A stretch of 64,000 nucleotides of DNA from contig NZ_LT629771.1 in assembly GCF_900105175.1 (NCBI RefSeq), positions 5,040,501-5,104,500 on the forward strand, written 5' to 3'. The translations under genes were made by a program, and so were the position numbers. Every line of letters starts with the position of its first letter. Within the stretch, counting starts at the first letter, position 1. Below the pieces are notes generated by a model. The model was not told the origin of the DNA, did not search any database, and worked only from the letters and a program-made list of their open reading frames with translations. This stretch comes from Jiangella sp. DSM 45060. Lineage in GTDB: Bacteria > Actinomycetota > Actinomycetes > Jiangellales > Jiangellaceae. Of this stretch, positions 31,922 to 41,900 are shown piece by piece.

Positions 31922-34009
31922 TCATTCTTCGACGACTTCGCGGCACAGCTCCAGGACGTCGGCGCCGTAGCGTTCGAGCTTCGTGCGGCCGACCCCCGGG
32001 ATGGCGGACAGCTGCGTCTCGTTGACCGGCGTGGACTCGGCGATCGCGACCAGCGTGGCGTCGGTGAACACGACGTAGGCCGGCACCTTCTGCTCCTGCG
32101 ACCGCTCCAGCCGCCAGGCCCGCAACCGCTCGAACAGCGCGTCGTCCATGGACGACGGGCAGCTGCCGCACCGGCCGAGCTTGCGGTCGACGGCGTCGAC
32201 CAGCGGCGCGCCGCAGACCCGGCAGCGCGCCGGCGCACCGGACTTGCGGCCGCGGCCGCCGGCGCCACGCTCGGGACGGTGGTCGCTGCGGGCGACGCCG
32301 CCGGGCCGGACGCCGTCGAGGAACCGGCTGGGCCGCCGGTTGCCGCGGCCGCCGGGCTGGCGGGCCAGCGACCACGACACGGACAGGTGCTCGCGGGCGC
32401 GCGTGACGCCGACGTAGAGCAGCCGGCGCTCCTCCTCGATCTGCGCGAGCGTCTCGGCGTAGCTCAGCGGCAGCGTGCCCTCGTGGCAGCCGACGACGAA
32501 GACGGCGTCCCATTCGAGCCCCTTGGCGGAGTGCAGCGAGGAGAGCGTGACGCCGTCGGCCGTGGGCGCGTGCTGGGCCGCGGCCCGCGCCTCGAGCTCG
32601 TCGACGACGTCGGCCAGCGTGGCGCCGGACTTGGCCGCCACGACCTCTTCGGCCAGCGACACCAGCGCCGCCAGCGACTCCCAGCGCTCGCGGGCCTGGC
32701 CGCCGCCGGCGGGTGGGGCGGGCGACCAGCCGGCCGAGCTGAGCACGGCGGCCGTGGCCGCTGCGGCGTCGGGGGCGTCGGGCGCGCCGTCGGTGGTGCG
32801 GACGGCGGCGCGCAGCAGCATGGCCGCCTGGCGCACCTCGCCGCGGTCGAAGAACCGCTCGGCGCCGCGGACGGTGTAGGCGACGCCGGCGTCGGCCAGC
32901 GCCTGCTCGTACGCCTCGGACTGCGCGTTGACCCGGAACAGCACCGCGATCTCGCGCTGCGGCGTGCCGTTGGCGACCAGCTTGGCGATCTGCCCGGCCA
33001 CCCACGAGGCCTCGGCCAGTTCGTCGCTGTGCTCGACGAATGACGGCTTCGGGCCGGGCGGGCGCTGCGCCTCGAGGACGACGCCCTGGTGCGCCTCGCG
33101 GGCGGCGCGGAGCACGGCGTTGGCGACGCCGACGACCTCGGGCGTGGAGCGGTAGTCGCGGAACAGCCGCACGACGGTGGCGCCGGGGAAGCGCTGCGGG
33201 AACCCGATGAGGTAGTCGGGCTGGGCGCCGGCGAAGGAGTAGATGGTCTGGGCGGGATCGCCGACGACGCAGACGTCGGTGCGCTCGCCCATCCAGAGGT
33301 CGAGCAGCTTCTGCTGCACGGGCGAGACGTCCTGGTACTCGTCGACCACGAAGTGGTGGTACTGCGACCGGACCTGCTGGGCGACGCCCGGATGCCCGGA
33401 CAGCAGGCCGACGGCGGCGAGCAGGATGTCTTCCATGTCGAGGACGTTGCGGTCGGTCTTGAGGTCTTCGTACGCGGCGTAGACCTTGGCGACGGACTCG
33501 GGGTCGACGTTGCCGACCTCGCGATGCGCCGCCTCGGCCGCCGTGACGTACGACTCGGGCAGCACGTTGCTGACCTTGGCCCACTCGATCTCGGAGGCGA
33601 GGTCGCGCAGCACCGTGCGGTCGGTGGGCACCCGGCAGCGCGACGCCGCCGAGCCGACGATGGGCAGCTTGCTCGAGCTGATCTCGGGGAGATCGGCGCC
33701 GGTGATCTGCGGCCAGAAGTAGCGGGCCTGGCGCAGCGCCGCGGAGTGGAACGTGCGCGCCTGGACCCCCTCGGCGCCGAGCGAGCGCAGCCGCCCGCGC
33801 ATCTCGCCGGCCGCCCGGGTGGTGAACGTGACGGCGAGCGTGCGGCGCGGGTCGAACGCGCCCGTGTGCACGCCGTGGGCGATGCGGTGGGTGATGGCAC
33901 GGGTCTTGCCGGTGCCGGCGCCGGCGATGACGCAGACCGGCCCGCTGAGCGCCGACGCGACCGCTCGCTGCTCGGGATCGAGGCCGGCGAGGACGTCGGG
34001 TACGCGCAT
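31922..34009 (-). CDS. uvrD2: ATP-dependent DNA helicase UvrD2 with HRDC domain
   Basis: A 695-residue SF1A helicase. Motif I is GAGTGKTRAITHR (near residue 29), motif II VVDEYQDVSP, motif III GDPAQTIYSFAG, motif V SSLHSAKGLEWD and motif VI YVGVTRARE. A four-cysteine zinc ribbon follows (RCRVCGAP...GRCGSCPSS), then a C-terminal HRDC domain (YVVFTDATLVAIAESTPVNETQLSAIPGVG). This domain order marks the actinobacterial UvrD2, a 3'-5' helicase used in DNA repair and essential in mycobacteria. The start at 34009 is chosen because homology begins at MRVPDVLAGLDPEQ; an upstream open part has no helicase motif. Its 3' end abuts the whiB7 promoter. Confidence 0.95.
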   Translation of the reverse strand: MRVPDVLAGLDPEQRAVASALSGPVCVIAGAGTGKTRAITHRIAHGVHTGAFDPRRTLAVTFTTRAAGEMRGRLRSLGAEGVQARTFHSAALRQARYFWPQITGADLPEISSSKLPIVGSAASRCRVPTDRTVLRDLASEIEWAKVSNVLPESYVTAAEAAHREVGNVDPESVAKVYAAYEDLKTDRNVLDMEDILLAAVGLLSGHPGVAQQVRSQYHHFVVDEYQDVSPVQQKLLDLWMGERTDVCVVGDPAQTIYSFAGAQPDYLIGFPQRFPGATVVRLFRDYRSTPEVVGVANAVLRAAREAHQGVVLEAQRPPGPKPSFVEHSDELAEASWVAGQIAKLVANGTPQREIAVLFRVNAQSEAYEQALADAGVAYTVRGAERFFDRGEVRQAAMLLRAAVRTTDGAPDAPDAAAATAAVLSSAGWSPAPPAGGGQARERWESLAALVSLAEEVVAAKSGATLADVVDELEARAAAQHAPTADGVTLSSLHSAKGLEWDAVFVVGCHEGTLPLSYAETLAQIEEERRLLYVGVTRAREHLSVSWSLARQPGGRGNRRPSRFLDGVRPGGVARSDHRPERGAGGRGRKSGAPARCRVCGAPLVDAVDRKLGRCGSCPSSMDDALFERLRAWRLERSQEQKVPAYVVFTDATLVAIAESTPVNETQLSAIPGVGRTKLERYGADVLELCREVVEE

Positions 34010-34123
34010 CGCCCCATCCTCGCAGCCGGTACCGACAGGATGCGAGGCGCCACGGAACAATCCGGGCGACCGGCCGTGTTGAACTAGCTGATACGGCAAC
34101 TAAGCCAGAGGAGCGGAGCGTCG

Positions 34124-34372
34124 ATGTCCCGGTTCACCATGTACAGCACCACCTGGTGTGGCTACTGCTTCCGGCTCAAGACGGCGCTCAACCGCGACGG
34201 CATCACGTTCGACGAGGTCGACATCGAGACCGACCCCGCGTCCGCCGACCTCGTCATGAGCCTGAACGGCGGCAACGCGGTGGTGCCCACGCTGGTGTTC
34301 GCCGACGGCAGCGCCCTGACGAACCCGAGCCCGTCCGAGGTCAAGGAGAAGCTGACCGCTATCGCGGGCTGA
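34124..34372 (+). CDS. mrx1: mycoredoxin (glutaredoxin-like)
   Basis: An 82-residue glutaredoxin-fold protein with the redox motif TTWCGYCFRLK (Cys12, Cys15) and the cis-Pro segment NAVVPTLVFADG. Mycoredoxin-1 reduces mycothiol mixed disulfides. AGAGGAGCGGAG precedes the ATG. Its 3' end overlaps the convergent nudC gene by 14 bp. The order uvrD2-mrx1-nudC matches M. tuberculosis Rv3198c, Rv3198A, Rv3199c. Confidence 0.93.
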   Translation: MSRFTMYSTTWCGYCFRLKTALNRDGITFDEVDIETDPASADLVMSLNGGNAVVPTLVFADGSALTNPSPSEVKEKLTAIAG

Positions 34373-35255
34373 CGTCGTCGGGCAGCGGCCCGCCGAACCA
34401 GCCCTCGACCAGCTTCCGGGCGATCGAGATGCCGCTCGGCGGCAGCACGTCGCCCTCGCGCATGGCCGCGCTGAGCTCGTCGCGGCTGAACCAGCGGGCC
34501 TCGGCGATCTCGTCGCCGTCGGGCGAGGGGTCCTCGCCGGCCGCCGTCGCGTAGTAGCCGAGCATGAGGCTGGACGGGAACGGCCACGGCTGGGCGCCCG
34601 CGTAGCGGCACGACGTGATGCGCACGCCGACCTCCTCGTACAGCTCGCGGACGACGGCGTGCTCGGGCGTCTCCCCCGGCTCGACGAAGCCGGCCAGCGT
34701 CGAGAACCGCCGCCCCGGCCAGGCCGCCGACCGGCCGAGCAGGCAGCGCTCCTTCTCGTCGACCACCAGCACGATGACGGCGGGGTCGGTGCGCGGGAAG
34801 TGCTGCGACCCGTCCGCCTCGCAGACACGGACGTGCCCGCCCTGCTCCGGCCGGGTGGGCGCGCCGCAGCGCGGGCAGAACCGGTGCGTCGCGTGCCAGT
34901 TGGCCAGCGCGACGGCGTGCACGGCCAGCCCGGCGTCGCGGTCGCCCAGGACGGCGCCGACCTCGCGCAGCGTGGCGCCGTCGTCCGGCTTCTCCGCCAC
35001 GTGGACGGCGACGTAGGCGATGTCGCCGTCGAGGCCGAGCAGGAAACGCTCGCCGTCGGGGGCGTCGGCCGGCGCGACGAAGCGCAGCGCGCCGTCGTCG
35101 ACCGGCACCGTCCCGTCGCCGACCAGCAGCACCCGGGTGCGGCCGTCGGCCCACAGCGTGTCGACCCACGCGGCGTCCAGGCGGCGATCGGCCGCGCGGT
35201 CGACGGTGGAGCGCGAGAGCGCGAGGGGACCGGGCAAGACGTAGGCCTCATGCAC
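34359..35255 (-). CDS. nudC: NAD(+) diphosphatase / NADH pyrophosphatase NudC
   Basis: A 298-residue NudC. An N-terminal domain, a zinc-ribbon half (HRFCPRCGAPTRPEQGG), the NUDIX box beginning GFVEPGETPEHAVVRELYEE, and the NudC-specific signature AQPWPFPSSLM after it are all visible. It hydrolyses NADH/NAD to NMN(H) and AMP and can remove NAD caps from RNA. The second Cys pair of the zinc ribbon reads VCEADG, with one cysteine lost. GTG start at 35255, with TAGGGT 8 nt upstream. Divergent from deoD. Confidence 0.93.
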   Translation of the reverse strand: MHEAYVLPGPLALSRSTVDRAADRRLDAAWVDTLWADGRTRVLLVGDGTVPVDDGALRFVAPADAPDGERFLLGLDGDIAYVAVHVAEKPDDGATLREVGAVLGDRDAGLAVHAVALANWHATHRFCPRCGAPTRPEQGGHVRVCEADGSQHFPRTDPAVIVLVVDEKERCLLGRSAAWPGRRFSTLAGFVEPGETPEHAVVRELYEEVGVRITSCRYAGAQPWPFPSSLMLGYYATAAGEDPSPDGDEIAEARWFSRDELSAAMREGDVLPPSGISIARKLVEGWFGGPLPDDVSPR

Positions 35256-35263
35256 GACCCACG

Positions 35264-35269
35264 ACCCTA
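35264..35269 (-). promoter_or_regulatory. -10 candidate for nudC
   Basis: TAGGGT on the minus strand, 8 nt before the GTG at 35255. Together with the deoD -10 it makes a compact divergent promoter pair within 36 bp. Confidence 0.4.
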
Positions 35270-35276
35270 CGCCGGA

Positions 35277-35282
35277 TACCGT
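35277..35282 (+). promoter_or_regulatory. -10 candidate for deoD
   Basis: TACCGT, 8 nt before the GTG at 35291; nearly leaderless spacing. No ribosome binding site is seen. Confidence 0.45.
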
Positions 35283-35290
35283 GTGCACTC

Positions 35291-35995
35291 GTGAGCACCC
35301 ACATTGCCGCCGCGCCCGGCGAGATCGCCGAGACCGTCCTGCTGCCGGGCGATCCACTCCGCGCCGAGTGGATCGCCAAGACGTACCTCGACGACGTCAC
35401 CTGCTACTCGCAGGTCCGCAACATGCTCGGCTTCACCGGCACGTTCCGGGGGCAGCGCATCTCGGTCCAGGGCACCGGCATGGGCCAGCCGTCCATCTCC
35501 ATCTACGTGCACGAGCTGCTGGCCGAGTACGGCGCGAAGACGCTGGTCCGGGTCGGGTCGTGCGGCGGGCTGCTGGCCGACGTCGCCATCCGCGACCTCG
35601 TCATCGGCATCTCCGCGGCCACCGAGTCGTCGATGAACGCGCTGCGCTTCGAGGGCTTCCACTACGCCCCGACGGCGGACTTCTCGCTGGTGCGGGCCTA
35701 CGTCGAGAAGGCCGAGGCGGCCGGCGCGCGGTACCACGTCGGGCAGATCTTCAGCACCGACTCCTTCTACCACGACCGTCCCGAGCTGCGCGATCGCCTG
35801 ACCGAGTACGGCGTCATGGCGGTCGAGATGGAGGCGGCCGCCCTCTACACGCTGGCCGCGAAGTTCGGCGCGCGGGCCGTGGCGGTCTGCACGGTCAGCG
35901 ACAACCTCGTCACCGGCGAGGAGACGTCGGCCGACGAGCGTGAGCGCACCTTCGCGGAGATGGTCGAGCTGGCGCTGGACGCCGTCTCGGCGTGA
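35291..35995 (+). CDS. deoD: purine nucleoside phosphorylase, DeoD type
   Basis: A 234-residue hexameric-type purine nucleoside phosphorylase, which cleaves purine (deoxy)ribonucleosides with phosphate. Seen: VLLPGDPLRAEWIAKTYL (phosphate-loop region), RVGSCGGLL, GVMAVEMEAAALYTLA (nucleoside-binding glutamate) and AVCTVSDNLVTGE (catalytic aspartate). Length is usual for DeoD. GTG start. Its stop overlaps the GTG of the next gene (GTGA). Confidence 0.95.
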   Translation: MSTHIAAAPGEIAETVLLPGDPLRAEWIAKTYLDDVTCYSQVRNMLGFTGTFRGQRISVQGTGMGQPSISIYVHELLAEYGAKTLVRVGSCGGLLADVAIRDLVIGISAATESSMNALRFEGFHYAPTADFSLVRAYVEKAEAAGARYHVGQIFSTDSFYHDRPELRDRLTEYGVMAVEMEAAALYTLAAKFGARAVAVCTVSDNLVTGEETSADERERTFAEMVELALDAVSA

Positions 35996-36984
35996 CCCGC
36001 CGCCGCTGGCCGTGGCCGGCGGCCTGCGCGGCGGTGGCCGCGCTGCTCGCGGTCGTCGTGGTGTGGCCGCAGGCGTTCGGCCTGTCCGGCGTCTACGGCC
36101 CGGCCCAGGTGGTGGCGCTGCGTGGCCTGACGGTGCTGGGCGGCGCCTTGGTCGCGGTGCTCGTGGCGGCGCTGGCGCTCGCCCTCCGGCGGGCGCGGTG
36201 GCCGCTGGCCGCCGTCGCCGGGGTGGTCGCGGCGGCGACGGTGTTCTCGGCCGGCGTGCTGCTGTCGCGCGGGCTGTCGTCCGACTCGGTGCCGCGCGCG
36301 ACGGCGCCGGGCGAGGTGCGGGTGCTGGCGTTCAACACGCTGTACGACGGCGCCGGCTCCCGGGTGGTCGCGGACCTGGTGACGGCGACCGGCGCCGACA
36401 TCGTCGTGCTGCCGGAGACCTCGGCCGCGACGACGCGGCAGGCCGCCGAACTGGCCGGCGGTGGCTTCCAGGTCTTCCACCACCAGGTCGACGCCGGCAT
36501 CACGTCGGCGACGGGGCTGCTGGTGGCGTCGTCGCTGGGGACCTACGGCGAGCCGCAACCGGACCCGTCGAGCGGACTCGGCTCGTACACCGTCCGGCCG
36601 GTCGCCGGGTCGGACGGGCCGCCGATCACCGCCGTCCACGCCTGGCCGCCCACCGGCGGCGCCATGGCCCGCTGGCACGACGACGCCGTCTGGGCGGTGC
36701 GCCAGTGCGCGGGCTCCGAGCGCGCCATCGCCGCCGGCGACTTCAACGCGACGCTGGACCACCCGGCGCTGCGGGCGCTCGGCCCGTGCGCCGACGCCGC
36801 CGCGGCGCGCGCGGCGGCGGGGACCGGCACCTGGCCGGCCGGCTGGCCGCGGTGGGCCGGCGCGCCGATCGACCACGTCCTGGCCGACGCCCGCGCCTGG
36901 GACGTCGTGTCGTTCAGCGTGCTCGACGCGGCCGGCGGTTCGGACCACCGGCCGGTGCTGGCGGTGCTGCGTCCGGCCGGATAG
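35992..36984 (+). CDS. membrane-bound endonuclease/exonuclease/phosphatase family protein
   Basis: A 330-residue protein with three hydrophobic spans in the first about 95 residues, then an EEP-fold domain outside the membrane: VRVLAFNTLYDGA, DIVVLPETSA (catalytic Glu), AIAAGDFNATLDHPALR (Asp/Asn pair), PIDHVLADAR and a final SDHRPVLAVL. The family includes phosphodiesterases and sphingomyelinase-like enzymes; the substrate is open. GTGA overlap with deoD suggests co-translation, possibly by position only. Confidence 0.88.
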   Translation: MTRRRWPWPAACAAVAALLAVVVVWPQAFGLSGVYGPAQVVALRGLTVLGGALVAVLVAALALALRRARWPLAAVAGVVAAATVFSAGVLLSRGLSSDSVPRATAPGEVRVLAFNTLYDGAGSRVVADLVTATGADIVVLPETSAATTRQAAELAGGGFQVFHHQVDAGITSATGLLVASSLGTYGEPQPDPSSGLGSYTVRPVAGSDGPPITAVHAWPPTGGAMARWHDDAVWAVRQCAGSERAIAAGDFNATLDHPALRALGPCADAAAARAAAGTGTWPAGWPRWAGAPIDHVLADARAWDVVSFSVLDAAGGSDHRPVLAVLRPAG

Positions 36985-37003
36985 TGGACTTCCGGTCGCG
37001 ACT

Positions 37004-37019
37004 TCGAACGTTTGTGCGA
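37004..37019. promoter_or_regulatory. LexA (SOS) box
   Basis: TCGAAC-GTTT-GTGCGA differs by one base from the mycobacterial-type SOS box TCGAAC-N4-GTTCGA. It lies directly upstream of a TAGCGT -10 and 12 nt before the DUF222 start, where LexA would block transcription. Confidence 0.7.
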
Positions 37020-37025
37020 TAGCGT
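37020..37025 (+). promoter_or_regulatory. -10 box of leaderless promoter for DUF222 gene
   Basis: TAGCGT, then GCGGAC, then the ATG at 37032. The LexA box overlaps its upstream edge. Confidence 0.6.
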
Positions 37026-37031
37026 GCGGAC

Positions 37032-37556
37032 ATGACGCGCCCCGGAGATCACCCCAGTGCGGCCTGGGCCGGCCTCGCGCCCGGCACCGTGCTCAACGCC
37101 GTCCTCGAGACGTTCGAGCCGCCCGCGCTGTCCCGGCGCGAGCTGCCCCGGGTCGCCGCCGCCTACCAACGTCAGGGCGCCCACCTCGACGCCATGCAGG
37201 CGCGCGTCATCGCCGAACTCGCCGGCCGGGTCGACCCACCCGGCGGCCCGGCCACCGCCGTCACCATCGCCGAGGCGCTGCACCTCGAGCTCGACGCCGC
37301 CACCGACCTCGTCTCCCTCGCCGTCGACCTCGTCAGCGGCCTCCCCGCCACGCTCGCCGCCCTCGACGACGGCCGCATCACGCTGCCCAAGGCGCGGCTC
37401 ATCGCCCAGCGCACCCGCCGGCTCGGCCCGGCCACCCGCGCGGCCGTCGAGGCCGTGGCATTGGCTCGAGCACCTCAGCTCACCGAGGCGCAGCTGCGGC
37501 GCTGGCTCGACGACGCCATGGCGCCCGGCAACGGCGAGGGGCGCGCCACGTCCTGA
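37032..37556 (+). CDS. DUF222 (13E12-type) protein, truncated before HNH domain
   Basis: A 174-residue protein with the DUF222 helical domain (LPRVAAAYQRQGAHLDAMQARVIAELAGRV, ALHLELDAATDLVSLAVDLVSGLPATLAALDDGRITLPKARLIA). Full-length 13E12 family members run to about 400 or more residues and end with an HNH nuclease domain, which is absent here: the frame stops after GEGRATS and no HNH motif follows. It is therefore a remnant or a stand-alone DUF222 gene. The SOS box and leaderless promoter at its front are intact; SOS control is known for 13E12 genes of M. tuberculosis. Confidence 0.75.
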   Translation: MTRPGDHPSAAWAGLAPGTVLNAVLETFEPPALSRRELPRVAAAYQRQGAHLDAMQARVIAELAGRVDPPGGPATAVTIAEALHLELDAATDLVSLAVDLVSGLPATLAALDDGRITLPKARLIAQRTRRLGPATRAAVEAVALARAPQLTEAQLRRWLDDAMAPGNGEGRATS

Positions 37557-37621
37557 CGCCGCCGGCTTCCGCAGTGGGTCGGAGGGGGCGGTGGGTGCTG
37601 CGCCGGCTCCGCTGCGGGGGG

Positions 37622-38551
37622 TCAGGCGAGGGCGTGGAGGGCTTCGGTGGTGACGGCGGTCAGGGCGAGCGTGGCGACGTCGGCGGGGTCGAACCAGCGG
37701 GCGCCGACGGTGGAGCCGCCGACGTCGGCCAGGACCAGGGTGGCCGGCTCGTCGACCACGACGTCGTAGTAGGGGCGCACGCCGTGCCAGTCGATGGCGA
37801 AGCCCTCGGGACCGACCTGCTCGGGCTCGCGGTGGCTGGCGACGCCCAGCAGCCGGCGGATGCGCCCGACCTGGCCGGTCTCCTCGTGCAGCTCGCGCAG
37901 CAGCGCCTGGGCCGGCTGCTCGCCGAAGTCGGTGCCGCCGCCGGGCAGATGCCAGCAGCCGGCGTCGGGGTAGCCGTCGGCGACCTGGGTGAGCAGCACG
38001 CGGCCGTGGGGGTCGCGGACCAGGCCGTACGCCGCGAACCGCTGCACGGTGTGCCGGCCGTCGGGCGCCTGCTGGATGTGGAAGCCGGGCAGTTCGGGCA
38101 TCCGCTCGGGCGGGAGGTCCACCGTCGACAGCGGCAGCTTGAGCACCTGCGCGACGAACGGGCGCAGCTGCAGCGTGGCCGCCTCGTCGAGGCTGACCCA
38201 GCGGACGTCGTCGACCATGGGCGAGAGCGGCTCGGGCTCGCCGCTGATGACCTCGGCCTCGAACAGGATGCGGTCGGTGTGCAGCGTGACCTCGCGGTGC
38301 GGGCGGGCGCGGGTGTCGGCGAGGACGTCGATGGGCGTGACGGCACGCAGCAGCAGCCCGGACTCCGCGGCCGCCTCGCGGACGACGGCGTCGCGCGGGT
38401 GCTCACCGTGCAGCACGCTGCCGCCCGGCAGCGTCCACACGCCAGGGGTGCCCGACCGCACGGACTCGCGGATCAGCAGCACGCGCTTGGACGCGTCGAG
38501 GCAGACGGCGTACGCGGCGATGCGGCGCAGCGGTTTCAGCGCGGGGGTCAC
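37622..38551 (-). CDS. tandem-NUDIX protein
   Basis: A 309-residue protein with two NUDIX domains. The N-terminal box ([18 protein letters not shown], then AAESGL) has Ala in place of the first Glu of the catalytic EE pair, so that domain is probably inactive. The C-terminal box ([18 protein letters not shown], then HEETGQ) is complete. Two-domain NUDIX proteins of this kind can hydrolyse damaged nucleotides or act as sensors; the substrate is not visible. GTG start. It converges on the DUF222 gene with 65 bp between. Confidence 0.88.
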   Translation of the reverse strand: MTPALKPLRRIAAYAVCLDASKRVLLIRESVRSGTPGVWTLPGGSVLHGEHPRDAVVREAAAESGLLLRAVTPIDVLADTRARPHREVTLHTDRILFEAEVISGEPEPLSPMVDDVRWVSLDEAATLQLRPFVAQVLKLPLSTVDLPPERMPELPGFHIQQAPDGRHTVQRFAAYGLVRDPHGRVLLTQVADGYPDAGCWHLPGGGTDFGEQPAQALLRELHEETGQVGRIRRLLGVASHREPEQVGPEGFAIDWHGVRPYYDVVVDEPATLVLADVGGSTVGARWFDPADVATLALTAVTTEALHALA

Positions 38552-38922
38552 GAGACAGGAGTCTCACCCCGGCACACCGTGCCGATCAAGAGCTATCTCC
38601 GAGACCGAGACAATGAGTCATTTCTACTGCCAAACACGCTGCGAACAGGTATGATGCGCACTTCGGCCAGCGATCCGCCGGCCCACGACGCCCGATGCGC
38701 GGGTCGTCACAGAATCGCGATGATCGTCACACTTCGCCGCGTGACCTGGCCGATTGTCCCCCAATTCACCACAGTGGTGGGCATAGGTCCTGTGGTCGCG
38801 CCTCTCGCGCCGCGGCCGGGAACGCGCCTCTCGCATCGGCTCGACGGGGACGGAGCAGCGGGAGCGCGATGGTCGCCGGACGGCGCCCGGCAGGGCGGCG
38901 CGGTCCGGCGGTCATCGTGAGG
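38552..38922. other. 371-bp intergenic region, no gene recognised
   Basis: Lies between the tandem-NUDIX start and the adnB end. The left half is less GC-rich. It holds a TATGAT box (38650-38655, plus strand), a bulged hairpin near 38687-38709, and a perfect CACCAC-A-GTGGTG palindrome at 38767-38779. None of the open frames here looks coding. Confidence 0.4.
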
Positions 38923-41900
38923 TCACTCCTCGGCCACCGGAACGCCCGTGACCAGCGCCGTCAGCTCTGCTTCGTCCATGACGTCGGCCGGCCGGACGGT
39001 GGTGTCCTGGCGCACGTGGTGGAACGCGGCGCCGACGTGGTCGAGCGGGAGGTCGTAGAGCCGGGCGAAGGCCAGCCGGTACGCGGCCAGCTGGACGGTG
39101 CGCGTGGCGGCCTCCTCGTCAGTGGCCGGCGGCCGGCCGGTCTTCCAGTCGACGACGTCGATGCCGCCGTCGTCGGTGCTGAACACGGCGTCGACCCGGC
39201 CGCGCAGCAGCACGCCCGCGACCAGCAGCTCGAACGGCGCCTCGACCTCGACCGGCGTGCGCCCGGCCCACGCGCTGGCCAGGAACGCCTCTTGCAGCGA
39301 CGCCAGCTCGCGGTCGGGCGCGGCGCCGTCGTCGGCGAAGCCGGGCAGTTCGTCGACGTCGACCAGCCGCGGCGCGCCCCACCGCGACTCGAGCCAGGCG
39401 TGGAACAGCGTGCCCCGGCGGGCCAGCGGCGCCGGCGGCCGCGGCACCGGGCGGCGCAGCGCCCGGGCCAGCCGCTCGGGGCTCTCGCGCAGCGCCACCA
39501 GCTGCGACACCGACAGGTGCTCGGGCAGCGCGACGTCGATGGGACGCAGCGACGAGTTCCGCTCGCGCTCGGCCAGCAGCCGCTCGACCTCGGCGTCCCA
39601 CTCGGTGACCGGCTGGGCGAGGTCGAACAGCACGCCGTTGACGGCGCCCTGCGCCGCCCGGACCAGCCCGGCGCCGTCCTCGAGCAGCGCCCGCCGCTGA
39701 CCGAGCGGGTCGTACGGCCAGCGCAGCTCGCGCACCTGCTGGGACAGCGGGTTGGTGTCGTCGGCGTCGGGCGGAGTGGCCCAGACGCCGACCTCGCCGG
39801 CGCCGTCGTCGCACGCCACCTTGATCTCGTGCAGGAACATCGACAGCTCGCGCGGCCGGACGGCGTCGTCCCAGCAGTAGCCCGAGCAGACCAGCAGCCG
39901 CCGCGCCCGGGTGACCGCGACGTAGGCCAGCCGGCGCTCCTCGAGCCGGGCCGCCGCGGCGGCGTCGCCGTAGAAGGCGTCGACGGCGTCGCGTACACCG
40001 ACCTGGTCGGCCGCGCCGGAGAGATCGAGCGGCGGCAGCGACCCGGCGTCGCCGCGCAGCGCGTACGGCAGCTCGCCGGGGTCGCCCAGCCAGGCCCGCT
40101 GCCGCTCGCCGCCGGACGGGAACACCTTGTCGACCAGCCCGGTGACGAAGACGGCGTCCCACTCCAGGCCCTTGGCGCCGTGCACCGTGAGCACCTGGAC
40201 GCGGTCGCCGGACACCTCGACCTCGCCCGGGGCCAGGCCGCGCTCGGCGGTCTCGGCGGCGTCGAGGTAGGCGAGGAACGCCGACAGGGTGGGCGCGTCG
40301 CCGTGCGACTCGAACTCGGCCGCGACATCGAGGAAGCGGTCGAGGTTGGCCCGGCCACCCGGGCCGCGGCGGGCGGCCAGCTCGACGTCGAGGCCGAGCG
40401 TGCGCTGGACGTCGTGCACCAGCTCGGTGAGCGACTGGCCGGTGCGGGTGCGCAGCTCGCGCAGCTCAGCCGAGAGCGCGCGCAGCCGGCGGTCGCCGTC
40501 GGGTGAGAACCAGTCGCCGCCCTGCGGCAGCGCGTCGAGGGCGTCGACGATGCTCAGTTCGTCGACCTCGTCGAGCGCGATGCCCTCGGCGGCGGCCTCG
40601 CGCATGGTGGGACGGCGCGCGCCGCCGGTGTCGTCGTCGGGACGACCCAGCCGCCGCGCCCAGCGGGCCAGCGCGTCGAGGTCGCGTGGCCCGATGCGCC
40701 AACGCGAGCCGGTGAGCAGCCGCATGAGGGCGTCGCCGCGGGACGGGTCGTTGACCACCCGCAGCGTGGCCACGACGTCGCCGACCTCGGCCGTGGCCAG
40801 CAGCCCGCCGACGCCGACGACCTCGACCGGGAGGTCGACGGCGCGCAGCGCGGACTCGAGCCGCGGGATCTGGCCGCGGTTGCGCACCAGCACGGCGACC
40901 GTGCGGCCGTCGTCGGAGGCGTCCCAGAACGCCCGTGCCCGGCGCGCGACGTCGGCGGCTTCGTCGTCGGCGGTCAGGTGCAGCGACGCGACGACGGTGG
41001 ACGGCGGCAGCCCGGGGAACGCGGTGAGCTCGGGGACGTCGAGGCCCTGCGCCCGCAGCGGCTGCGACAGCCGGTTCGCGACCTGCAGGATCTCGGCGCC
41101 GTTGCGGAAGCTGGTGGTCAGGGAGTCGAGCCGGGCGAGGTCATCGTCGCCGGAACGGAACTCGCGGCGGAACGACGTCAGCGTGCCGGCGCTGGCGCCG
41201 CGCCAGCCGTAGATGGACTGGCACGGGTCGCCGACCGCGGTGACGGGGTGGCCGCCGCCGAACAGCGACCGCAGCAGCACCAGCTGGGCGTGGCTGGTGT
41301 CCTGGTACTCGTCGAGCAGCACGACGCCGTAGGTGGCCCGCTCGGCCTCGCCGACCTCGGGGAACCGGTCGGCGAGGGTGGCGGCCAGCTCGGCCTGGTC
41401 GGCGAAGTCGAGCACTTCGTCGGCCTGCTTGCGGGCCCGGAACTCCGCGACGACGGGCAGCAGCGCCACCCGGGCGTCCTGCACGGCCAGGCCCTTCGCG
41501 ACGTCGGCGTAGAGGAGGTCCTTGGTGCGCTGGCCCTTCGCCTTGGGCAGCGCCTCGATGCCCGCCCGCAGCTGCTGGGTGTACTCCTCGACCCGCGACG
41601 GCGTGACGAGGTGCCCGGCCAGCTCGGAGTGGAGGTCGAGCACCTTCTGCACGACGGTGGACGGCGCGTAGCCGACGGCCTGCATGTCGCCGTCGTAGGA
41701 CGACACGACCCGCTGGGAATACTGCCAGGCCACGGCCTCGGTGATGAGCCGGGCGCCGGGCTCGCGGCCGAGGCGCAGCGCGTGCTCGGCGACGATGCGC
41801 CCGGCGTAGGCGTCGTAGGTGAGCACCGTCGGCTCGCCGTCGAGGACGTCGGGCGGGACCAGCCCGCGGGCGGCCAGCTGCGACAGCCGGCGGCGGATGC

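Noticed and set aside
31575-33584. A 669-codon frame overlapping uvrD2
   Set aside because: Only its last 74 codons have a ribosome binding site and lie outside uvrD2. The rest is a shadow of the helicase gene.
34079-34105. TTGAAC...TAAGCC as promoter of the mycoredoxin gene
   Set aside because: Spacing is acceptable, but the -10 does not fit TAnnnT and no other support is visible.
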